Shown: positions 11,250 to 19,935 of the stretch, one piece after another
Position numbering within the stretch: the first letter of the stretch is position 1
How the letters are laid out: each line of letters begins with the position of its first letter
NCBI GenBank assembly: GCA_002786025.1
Contig: NHNW01000026.1
Coordinates: forward strand, 310,001-374,000
Origin: Zasmidium citrigriseum
Taxonomy: Eukaryota > Ascomycota > Dothideomycetes > Mycosphaerellales > Mycosphaerellaceae
Length of the DNA stretch: 64,000 bases
Direction: 5' to 3'
Program-made: the position numbers and the translations under genes
The notes under the pieces: generated by a model
What the model saw: only the letters and a program-made list of their open reading frames with translations
Told to the model about the DNA's origin: nothing
Database searches by the model: none

Positions 11250-14200
11250 TAATAGCCGCCGCTACGTATATCGTATCGTCTAGCGTAAAGAATACTTAAG
11301 CGATATTACTAAATAGTACGGTAATCTCTCGTATCTACTCGTTAGCGTTATCGAGACTATCGACGTTAACGTTATCTATACTATTAGCCTTAGTACTCTA
11401 CTCTATTACGCTAGCTATACCTCGAGCTAGCTTACTATTAGTAGCGTTAAGATCCTTAATCTTCTCGAATAGTATCTTAATACTCTTCTAGAAGATATTT
11501 AGCGTAATACTACTAGCGTCCTCCTTAGCTATCTTCGGCCTTATTCTCGCTAGTCCTTCCGTATAGATCTAGTCTACGCGCGACTAGACGTCGTTACCTA
11601 TATCCTTATACGTATACTTATTACTATTCTTTAAGTCTAAGCTATCCTTAAACGTCTAGCGGTACTAGCGATTAGATTCGCGATTAAGGGCTTTAGTTTA
11701 GAAGGTCTTATCTATATTATAAGTCGAGTTCTTACTAACTTTAATATCGGTAGTATAGTTAAGATTAAAGAGCTTAATCTATTTATCGGCCGTAACACCT
11801 TTACTACGCTTACTAGCTATATTTAGCGTCGTAGTACTAAGAACCGCCTTCTAGACCTCTAGGCTTACGATATCGTCGTCTAGAAGATAACGAAGCTATA
11901 GTATATTATAGCCGTAGTTATACTAGCTAGCTCCGAAGAAGCTTATAATTAAGTAATCGATAAGGCGACGTAAATAGCCTATATCCTATATACGAATTAC
12001 CTTCCGAATCGTTATTACCTACTCGATCTTACGTAATATGTAGTATATCGTTACCTAGGCCGAATCGGGCTCGCCTTCGCTATCGCCTTCGCTATCGTCT
12101 TCGCCGTCGTCCTCGCCGTTAGTCTACTTCGGCTTATTACTATTCTAGGCGTCGTTAGAGAGGAGCTTAGAGTAGACCTTCTTAACGAGCTCGTAGTATT
12201 CTTTCTTCTTTAGGCTAGCGATAGCTTTAGCGGCTATCTTACGTCGACTATCTCTACCTTTAGCGGTATTATAATCTAAGAAACTAGCGAGCTCTATCTC
12301 TTAAAGGAATATAGCTAGGACTCTAGAGTTAAAGCTCTAATAAATAACCTATAGGAATAGATAGAACTTAGGCTTCTTATTACTTAAGCCTTTATAACCC
12401 TAGAAGCGGATATCCTTAAATAACGAATACTCTAGATACGTACCCTCCTTATCGTTATTCTAATAGGTCCGGATTATAGTAAAGAGGGCGTTTATTAGGA
12501 TATAGAACTAAGCTAGGGATAGTAACAACTAGGTACGACGCTTATAGTCGTTACTACTCTCGATACGAATACCCTTAATCGTACGTATATACTAAATCGT
12601 TAACTAGTTACCGTAGTAGATTATAAGCTAGTCCTTAAACTTCGAAGGAACGATTCGACGGGCTACGTTACCTTCGCTATCGAGCTAAGTATATCTATCG
12701 ATAACTACGTCCTCGAAGATATTATTAGCCTATATCTTAAGGAAGTCCTTATAGATATCGTCCTATACTCGTATACTTCCCTCGATAGTAGCTTTATCTT
12801 CTTTAGAGATATTAAGGGAGTATATCTCTAGTAGCTCTATATCTAGCTCCTAGATTACTACCTAAGGGAATAGATCTCGGCTATTACCCTTCTTATAGAC
12901 CTTCTTAATCTTATCTAGAAAGGCGCTACGTAACGCTTAGCTAATATAATATAGCGATATCTCTATAACTCGCTAGGTATCGTTACGAATATTCTTAACG
13001 ATTTCTATTGGCTTAAGAGGCTTCTTAAGATATAATATATCCTACTTAAGGCCCTCTACTAGGATAGAGGGGTTACTAGAGATATACGAGGTCGTAATAT
13101 TAACCTACTCGTTAGTATCGCCGATTATCTAGTCGTACTTATTCGCCTAGCGATAGAAGTTATTATATATAGTAAAGAAGCTACCGTTCTTGCTCGCTAA
13201 AGCTACTACTACCTATCGCTATATATCGGCGTTACGTTCTATAATACGTTAGATAGTCTTATACGAGTAAGTAATACTAAGGGTATAGAGGACGTCGATA
13301 GTCCTACGCTTCGTACTATTAGCGACAAGATAGATACTAAGGGCCTTTTATATCTACCCTCCGCTAATCCTAGAAATAGAATAAACTACGAGGCTAGTAA
13401 GGGTAATAGCGGCCTTCTAGATCTTATTCTTCGCGTCCTTAAATTTAGACTACTTTTAAGTATACTAGCTACGACTATTAGGGAGGAGGAATATAAGGAA
13501 ATCCTATTATATTAGCGCCTATTTACGAATAATAACACCTATTGTCTTTAACTTACGGGCTTTTATACTATCCGTAGGCTTATATCGGTTAAAGAACTTC
13601 TTACTAACTAGCTTCTTAAGTTAGCTATATATAGTCTTAAAGGTAACTACGCGATCTCCCTTAGTACTAGCTATAATAGAACGAATCTTTAGTATACGGC
13701 GATTGTACCGCTTAGTACCTAGCTAGCTAATATATAACTCGACGAACTTCTTTAGACTAATACGGAACTCTTTCTATATATACGATATAATAGCGTTAAG
13801 CTTCTATTCTAGATTTATCCGCTTACGGCGCTATCGAGTCTTACGATAGAGGTTATATTTATAGCGGTACTTATCGATATTATATTAAACTAGAGTATTA
13901 TAGTAGAGATAACCGTATCCGTTAGCTATATACTCCTACGTAAGGTTATCTCGAGAAGCTACTAGAGTCTTAGGCGTTACCGCTATAGTAGTTATCGCTA
14001 TAGTTATAGTTACTAGTATAGGTAGTAGTAGTAGCGCTATACGAGAGGATATCGCTTAAGTACTAGTAGTCTTAGTCGCTAGAGTTCGAACTACTACTTT
14101 ACCTTTCTAACCTCTAGGTATAAACTTATCGCTATCGTTATCGTTAGACTCGTCTTAGTCTTCTTCCTCGTTATCTTCGCTTAGCTCGTCTTCGTCCTCG

Positions 14201-14500
14201 TCGTTAGTCTCGAACTCCTACTCCTAGCTAAGCTTGGACTAGTACTAGGCTATTTACTCGGGAGTATCGGTTAGCGGCTCTATAGATAGCTCCTTATCCT
14301 CGCTTACCTAGCTATTATCTTCCTTATCGTCTTCTACTTTATCCTCTTCGATATTAGAGGTATTATCCTAGGCCTTAGCTTACTCGTCGTCTTCGTAGTT
14401 ATCCTCGATAAACGAGCTCTAGTATCTAGTAGTAGCGGCCTTAGCGCTAGGAAGCTTATAGTTAGAGATAAGGTAGTTACTCTAAAAACTAATACCTACT
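11250..14500 (-). pseudogene. DUF6589-like protein, RIP-inactivated
   Basis: Reading through stops on the - strand gives one long frame from about 14400 down to 12000. The N-terminal part is acidic (DEDEDELSEDNEEED near 14190). Next comes ALSIYLVANSTKRRTIDVLY (around 13340), then SITYSYKTI-RIIERNADI and FFTIYNNFYR-ANKYD (near 13170), then STSYISSNP-like and EGSIRV-DDIYKDFLKI (near 12770). In intact DUF6589 proteins of fungi I recall the same order: S-x-R-x-I-D-V-L, S-Y-x-T, the YDN motif, TT-x(n)-P, and a short GT-x-V-x-D-D/E-I block. YNN here is YDN after a TGAT-to-TAAT change. Family assignment is from memory of the motif order; its role is unknown. Confidence 0.55.
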
Positions 14501-14740
14501 TAAGGAGTAATTCCGTACCTCTAGATAGGATCTAACTATTATAGTAGATTAGATCTAATAGGTAGGTTACCTCCTAAGCTAGCTATATTAATAGATAAAT
14601 TATAAGGGAACTAGAAGTCGTATAATAATTCTAAATAGTAGGTTTTAATCGCTAAAGACTCTTCTATTAAATACAAGTCTTAAATAGTAGTTTGTAGAAG
14701 GTTAGTATTTTAGTGATAGAGGTAGTGTTTGCTAGCTAGG

Positions 14741-15482
14741 GAGCTCGCGCTTTGTCGTCAGGCCCGCTGGCGCGGAAGCGGAGCGCTAAACCCAAAACAG
14801 AAAAGTGAGCCTGAGACAGCCAGCGTCTTGGCCTGATGTGGAGGTAGCAATGCCGAGGCTTGTGGGCTTACAGGAGGTGTGACTGATGCAAATTGATGCA
14901 ATCTGGAAATTTGACTCTTTCATGAGCTTACGGTCGGCCTATCGGGCAGCATAGATATAAGTGCTAGTTGCCGAGATAGCGCCTGGAGATTTGTTTCACT
15001 GCGCTGCTAGTTGCCCCTGGAATGCCCGCAATCCGGCCTCATCGAGCGAAGTTTCCAAGCATCTCACTTAATATATGTCGTCCGGTCTCCGGAATCTGAT
15101 CTCTCTGAAGGTCCACGAGTCTTCAATCAAGTAGTGCAGCAAGACGCATCCTCAAGGAGATGCGACGACAATGAGCGGACCTCACTCCGATGTCAAGCCT
15201 TGTGTGGTCCCGGCTCACCGGTGAGTTCATCGCTACCAGGCTTTCCGAAAGCCTGACCCACACAGTGCACTCCCCGACTCCCCGACAACATAAGCAACAA
15301 CTCACAACACCAGAAAACTCGATAATTATCGCACAATGAAGCGCACAAAATGCAAAATTACCCCTCACGCAGATTCTTGGCCTCAGAAAGCACGGTGGGT
15401 GAACGTCCTCTCCTTCTTGGATGCAGATCAACAGCATACAGCCTCGCATCAAGACCCGGGATTCATACGCACAGCTCACACG
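14741..15482. other. intergenic / promoter of copy 2
   Basis: Normal dinucleotide composition returns here. ATAGATATAAGTG near 14950 is a possible TATA-type element. The open frame that extends upstream of 15483 to 15336 is not used in my model. Confidence 0.4.
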
Positions 15483-16670
15483 ATGGCCAGCCAAGACACC
15501 CGCATCACCAACCTCACACACGACGCCCTGCGTCCGCGTATCGTCAGAGGCAACATCACCCAGATCTGGGGACCAAAGGGCACCTCGCTCCTCTACACCG
15601 CCCGCTTCCGCAACCCGCATCAAGCGTCGCAGCGCACGATAGCGTACGACAACCACATCGCAGTGCTCGACATCGCGATCTCCAAGTACGAGCAGACAGC
15701 TCTGGCGCGCTTCCTGCGGGAGGAGAGAGCTTACTTTGCCGAGCGGAAGGAGCATGTCCTTCGGGATGCCGTTGCACTGCGGGATCACGTCCCGGTATCT
15801 ATCGGCCCGACACCAGAGTTCCCGGCGTGTATGTTTCACGCGGTACAGTTGGCAGTGGAGGAAGCGCGGAAGGAGTGGAGAAATGCTGTGGCACGGCGGG
15901 GTGGACCACGGGTGAGTGAGATTTTGCCAGTGAGAGAGATGCTGCCGAGGTACGGCAAGGGGCGGCCGCAATGGGGAGAGAGGAGGGAGCAGGTTGAGGT
16001 TATGTGGGGACGGAGTCCCCAGCCAGCTCATAGAAGGCGTCGGACTGTCCCTGCGGTTGTCGCTGCCCCGGACGCTGATGTTCCGGCAGAGATGGCATCA
16101 GTAGAGAAGAGAGAGCGGAACGAGCCAGCTCCCACCAACGACCATGGGTACGGCCTCATCACCATGGAGAACTTCGATGCCAAGTACCGGCAGATGGTGC
16201 AAGATCACGCCAACAATCCCCTATTGCGGACTGTCCAAGCCGACGTTATCAGATCCGTCTTTCCTGGCCGGAGGAATACCGTGCCAATGATGGGCATGGA
16301 GATGGATTATTCCGACTTGCCCTCTCACTGGAGACTACCGCTGGAAGTAGATCGGCGAGCACTGGCTATTGGCGACCTGCCTCCTCAATTCAGACGACCG
16401 CTGGAATTAGATCGGCGAGCACTAGATCTCACCTCGCCAGGGTTGGTCGAAGACGACGAGACAGAGTCCGAGTCCGATCCTGAGACTCCCTTACAAGCCG
16501 ACGGAGACGTCGACATGGACGTCGAAATGGATCCCGAGGTCGCACACTTGATTGCCAGGGTGGAAGACGATGAAGATGCTCAGCCTAGTGAAAGACTCTT
16601 CGATCCCAGCGAGCTCATACCGATGGACTTCGATTTCACGTCGTGGCAGGAAAGTCGCGACTCCCCTTAG
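15483..16670 (+). CDS. GPxGT family protein, copy 2
   Basis: This is a single-exon gene of 395 residues. The ATG at 15483 aligns with the starts of copies 1 and 3 (all MA...); an upstream in-frame start at 15336 would add 49 unrelated residues. The block ITQIWGPKGTSLLYTARF corresponds to IIVIGPYGT in copy 1 and ITPVGPFGT in copy 3, followed by a helical segment with LREERAYFAER. A basic segment at residues about 157-190 has GKGRPQWGERRE and a PAHRRRR patch, the counterpart of the AT-hook of copy 1. The C-terminal half is very acidic (DETESESDPE and DGDVDMDVEMDPE) and holds a duplicated motif, RLPLEVDRRALAI then RRPLELDRRALDL. Unknown function; a nuclear protein is likely from composition only. 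Confidence 0.75.
   Translation: MASQDTRITNLTHDALRPRIVRGNITQIWGPKGTSLLYTARFRNPHQASQRTIAYDNHIAVLDIAISKYEQTALARFLREERAYFAERKEHVLRDAVALRDHVPVSIGPTPEFPACMFHAVQLAVEEARKEWRNAVARRGGPRVSEILPVREMLPRYGKGRPQWGERREQVEVMWGRSPQPAHRRRRTVPAVVAAPDADVPAEMASVEKRERNEPAPTNDHGYGLITMENFDAKYRQMVQDHANNPLLRTVQADVIRSVFPGRRNTVPMMGMEMDYSDLPSHWRLPLEVDRRALAIGDLPPQFRRPLELDRRALDLTSPGLVEDDETESESDPETPLQADGDVDMDVEMDPEVAHLIARVEDDEDAQPSERLFDPSELIPMDFDFTSWQESRDSP
16334..16430 (+). repeat. 60-base imperfect tandem duplication within copy 2
   Basis: GACTACCGCTGGAAGTAGATCGGCGAGCAC-type sequence at about 16331 recurs 60 bases later (16391). Both units encode R-x-PLE-x-DRRAL. The in-frame duplication adds 20 residues. Confidence 0.7.
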
Positions 16671-17972
16671 AATGGGGTCATGTCTGATCTCTTAGAGATT
16701 TGTCTCGAGTTTCGCAGACTTTGTTTCGATGGCCGTCTCTCGAGCGAGCAGCACGATCGTTGAAGCTACCAAGGAGAGCAGAGGAAAGGATTGAGATATC
16801 TCATCCGCCATTCTTGCACCGCAATATGAGTTTTGCGACCCATTTTGGATCGATGTCTGATCCCACGTTCGACATCTTGTTCCTGGATGACCATTTGGAG
16901 ATACAGCAGCATGGAAGATGAGATCCGTGATGGAGATGAGATCTGAAGTATGAGGGAGTCCTTGGTATGTGGTTTTCTTGCACTAGATAGCGCTCTTGGA
17001 ATGCCAGAAGATATCTCTTGGACATGCCGTCTCAGCACAGTTCTTATTAGTCTCGATGCCAATCTCTCCCTCTAAACAGCCTAATGAAGACACCATGAGA
17101 TATTCTTGAGTAGCTGAGACGATAGCACATCTGGAGAGAAATCCCCAACTAAGCACTCTCCCATTACCTGTCCTTTAGCCTAGACCGAGGCACAATTGTC
17201 AGACTTTCCGGTGGAGATAGGTTCCCTTTAGGAGTAACAGTCCGGACAAGATTGCGTCACCTGGGACACCGCCGTCTCGATAAGGCGATAAGTGGGACCA
17301 ATCACCTAACCCTGCTCCCGACCTCTCAAGCTCACCCCTAGTGCCTTGAGGTACCGATTAGTCTCAACAGCAGCGCAGCCATCGACAATCTCAAGGAGAT
17401 ACAGTCGATATTGGCGCTTTCCACTTGAAACTCGATCGCCTTGCAGTCGGCGATACAGGGCTCTATAAGGGAGACTGTTTCCACAAGCTAGTGTCGCTCT
17501 CTCTCAAGCTCAATCACCATCCCCTGAGGTCCCGATCGTTCTCAACAGCAGCATAGCCACCCACAATACCAAGGAGATACAGTCAATACCAAAACATCTC
17601 ACCCACATACCCTCAAACTTCACCCGGCACTCCATCCTCACTCAAACCCATCTCGGCGCAACATCCCCTACTCCCGAACAACTCGGCCCGAAGTTAAGCT
17701 TTTCCCGGTACCAGGCTTCACAGCCTGATTATGATGACCAGCTCCCCCAAAGCGCATGACTACACACAACAAGCGCTGGACGTCGAAACTCGAGAATTAA
17801 TCACCCTAAGCGCACAGAGAGGGCGAAAATGCAAGTGGGAGAGTATATAGACTACGTAGGAGGGAGTCCTCAGCTTCCGAACGAAATCACAGTACTTCAG
17901 CTCAAAGCGCACATACAGTTCACATCACATACACACACTTCACATTCAAACGTACATCACACTCACATCACA
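16671..17972. other. intergenic between copies 2 and 3 with direct repeats
   Basis: No gene is supported. It contains the direct repeat pair 17322/17500. The short open frames at 16700-17060 on both strands lack supporting features. CACATACACACACTTCACATTC near 17925 is probably leader sequence of copy 3. Confidence 0.5.
17322..17592. repeat. pair of ~92-base direct repeats, 178-base spacing
   Basis: 17322-17413 and 17500-17592 share CTCTCAAGCTCA, a CTGAGGT/TTGAGGT box, TCTCAACAGCAGC and AAGGAGATACAGTC in the same order. The CTCAACAGC core is also the opening of every unit of the array at 3121-3590, in the 3' flank of copy 1. Confidence 0.65.
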
Positions 17973-19358
17973 ATGGCCCCCAACAAGATCCCCACCACCA
18001 CGAAAATCACCCCCGTAGGTCCCTTCGGCACCTACTTCACCTACACCCTGCCAGCCGAAGACCGCACGACCGCCTACAACGCCCACACAGACAACTTGCG
18101 CACCGCCCGCGCCCGCGCCTCACCCGCCTCCTCCCTCCACGCCAACCTCACGCGGGAGATCAACTACTTCGAGGCCCGTCTCGCCAACACCACCGCCGAC
18201 GATGGGACCAGCGACAAGGAGCTGGCCTTCAGAGAAAGCTCCGAGGCGGAGAGACAGGCCGCCAGGGCTGCGGTGGGATTGCCACCAGGGGATCCTGAGA
18301 TGCCGGAGAGGCATGGAAAGGGCCGGCCGGGGAGGGATGAGAGTAGGGAGAAGGTGTTTGGGCCGAGGAAGGTTGTGAAGAGGAAAAGGAAGGCAGAGGA
18401 TGAGGGGGAGAAGAGGACAACGACATCGCCGGTGGCTGGGCCGTCTCGGAAGCGCAAGGCTGAGGATCTGGGGGATGAGGCGAAGAGGACGACGACATCT
18501 TCTGCGTCGGCGCCGCCGCCGGAGTCTACGGCAGGTAAACTCAACCCTCCTGCCAACACCAACCTCGATCCCCGTCCCTCGCTCTCCTCATCAACCACCG
18601 CCCCGCCACCCAACGGCATACTCCCTCCCCCTCCCACCAGAGAGACGCCGCCAGAAAAAAAGGTGTGGTGGGAACACACCTGCCGCTGCACCAACTGCCC
18701 CTGCATCTACCACCCCAAGTCGACAATCTGCTTCACATCCGCCGACAGGGGCGAACTCCACCTCTTTCGCCACCTCCGCTCCATCCAACTCGCTCGGAAC
18801 AATCCCTACCTCCGTACCATCAAGGTCGACGAGAGTGAGTTTTTGCGGAGGGATTACGGACCTCCTGCTGGTGCGCCTGGTAGCCTTTGGGTGAATCCGC
18901 ATGACTTGCATCGTGGCTTTGAAGCGGCCCCTGATGCAGTTGAACGCCCCTCTACTGCTGGCGCAAGAAATCTCTTCGGCGATGTCATCCCCGAGGCTGT
19001 CGACTCGGATTCTAGTGCTACGGACGGCTTTTCGGATTGGGAGATAATCGATCTGCCGAGAGAAGGCGAAGAGGAGGAAGACCTCTACTCGGCTGGGTCT
19101 GCTGTTCCCGCCGGTGAGGTCGTGGATCTCACCGGCGCAGCTGAGACGACTAACCAGTCTCATGCTCTCTCTCCCAGAAGAGACTGGGACATCACGGCCG
19201 ACTCCTTCAGCGGCACTTTTTTTAATCCAGCAAGTTGGGATTCGGAGACATGTCTTCTGGCTGGAGAAGATGAGAGTAGTCCTCCTGCTGGTGGTGCCGG
19301 AGAGACGGTCGATCTCACTGCGGAGGGTGGGATGATTGATCTCACCGGCGAGAATTGA
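17973..19358 (+). CDS. GPxGT family protein, copy 3, with SUMO-interaction-like motifs
   Basis: This is a single-exon gene of 461 residues; the ATG at 17973 follows an A/C-rich leader (ATCACAATGG). It opens with KITPVGPFGTYFTYTLP, then a helical region with REINYFEARL, a GKGRPGRDESRE patch at residues about 114-126, and two repeated basic/serine segments (KRKAEDEGEKRTTTS and KRKAEDLGDEAKRTTTS) that look like nuclear localisation signals. A small cysteine cluster at 237-253 (C-x-C-x2-C-x-C-x8-C) is unique to this copy. The C-terminal 110 residues are acidic and contain EIIDLP (357-362), VVDLT (383-387), TVDLT (445-449) and IDLT (455-458), all close to the SUMO-interaction consensus [V/I]-x-[V/I]-D-L-T next to acidic residues. 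A SUMO-binding nuclear protein is a reasonable inference, not shown. Confidence 0.75.
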   Translation: MAPNKIPTTTKITPVGPFGTYFTYTLPAEDRTTAYNAHTDNLRTARARASPASSLHANLTREINYFEARLANTTADDGTSDKELAFRESSEAERQAARAAVGLPPGDPEMPERHGKGRPGRDESREKVFGPRKVVKRKRKAEDEGEKRTTTSPVAGPSRKRKAEDLGDEAKRTTTSSASAPPPESTAGKLNPPANTNLDPRPSLSSSTTAPPPNGILPPPPTRETPPEKKVWWEHTCRCTNCPCIYHPKSTICFTSADRGELHLFRHLRSIQLARNNPYLRTIKVDESEFLRRDYGPPAGAPGSLWVNPHDLHRGFEAAPDAVERPSTAGARNLFGDVIPEAVDSDSSATDGFSDWEIIDLPREGEEEEDLYSAGSAVPAGEVVDLTGAAETTNQSHALSPRRDWDITADSFSGTFFNPASWDSETCLLAGEDESSPPAGGAGETVDLTAEGGMIDLTGEN

Positions 19359-19935
19359 GATGGTCTTGTGGGTCCGGTCTTGAGAATTTCAGATGGTCGA
19401 GGTGTTGCATTGCGTGGGGAGTTTCGTGGGGATAGCGTCGTAGTCTTGCATTTATTTTCTTCTTCTTGCAGATATTAGTCTTGATAGATATCTTGGAATG
19501 CAGCAGATGTTCTTGGATAATACATGTCAGTGTCAGTCTTCATACATCCTCCCAACTAACATCTCATCACACTCTTCTCTCCCTCTCTCTCAACGGCCTT
19601 CGCATTACAATATCCACCACCAACGACAAGTCTGAAAGTGAAAGCAAAGCAAGCCGGGCGTAGTACACTGAAACAAAAGCCGACCGTATACACAATAAAT
19701 TCTTCCTCCATAAGATGCTCGATGCTCGCTCGCTTCAAGGGGTATCTCACAACCACCCATTCGCATATGAGCCAAACCACACTCATACCCAAAGAGACCA
19801 AACCATGATTAAAACAGCGCCCTCGCTATGCAAGAAATCCAAATGCTCACACTCCTCGCTTTTTGTTGCCTCTGCTCACTGGTCCTGCTGATACCCCCTC
19901 TGTTCAATGCAAATACATTTAATCGAATAGTGAGA
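19359..19935. other. intergenic between convergent genes
   Basis: This is the 3' flank of copy 3 and of the large - strand gene. It is AT-richer than its neighbours. No gene was seen. Confidence 0.5.

Larger units (their letters stand above)
4330..14736. mobile_element. RIP-saturated ~10.4-kb element with RecQ-like and DUF6589-like ghosts
   Basis: From about 4375 to 14690, CpA and TpG are almost absent: many consecutive 60-base lines (for example 5041-5100, 9001-9060, 13441-13500) contain none. TpA is everywhere and CpG is kept. That is the signature of C-to-T mutation at CpA on both strands (RIP). Reading frames are closed by TAG/TAA, most of which are former CAG/CAA/TGG. The ends are imperfect inverted repeats: GCTAGC-AACACTA at 4330-4342 and, on the other strand, GCTAGCAAACACTA at 14736-14723, with partial similarity continuing inward. 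No clear target-site duplication was found. Inside are a helicase ghost (+), a DUF6589-like ghost (-) and a central stretch bracketed by a short direct repeat. RIP acts on duplicated DNA, so other copies should exist in the genome. Confidence 0.8.

Noticed and set aside
4330..14736. A LTR retrotransposon as explanation for the RIP block.
   Set aside because: No long terminal repeats in direct orientation at the ends, and no reverse transcriptase, integrase or protease motif was found in the readable ghosts.
4330..14736. A Helitron as explanation for the helicase.
   Set aside because: The helicase motifs fit RecQ rather than the Pif1 type of Helitrons, and no Rep motif was seen.
4330..14736. 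CRISPR-like or array structure from the many short repeats.
   Set aside because: The repetition is the low complexity left by RIP (CTAG, TATA), not regular spacers.
17660..17740. A stretch with GAAGTTAAGC looks like a piece of 5S rRNA.
   Set aside because: Only about ten bases fit; the other conserved boxes and helices of 5S RNA do not follow.
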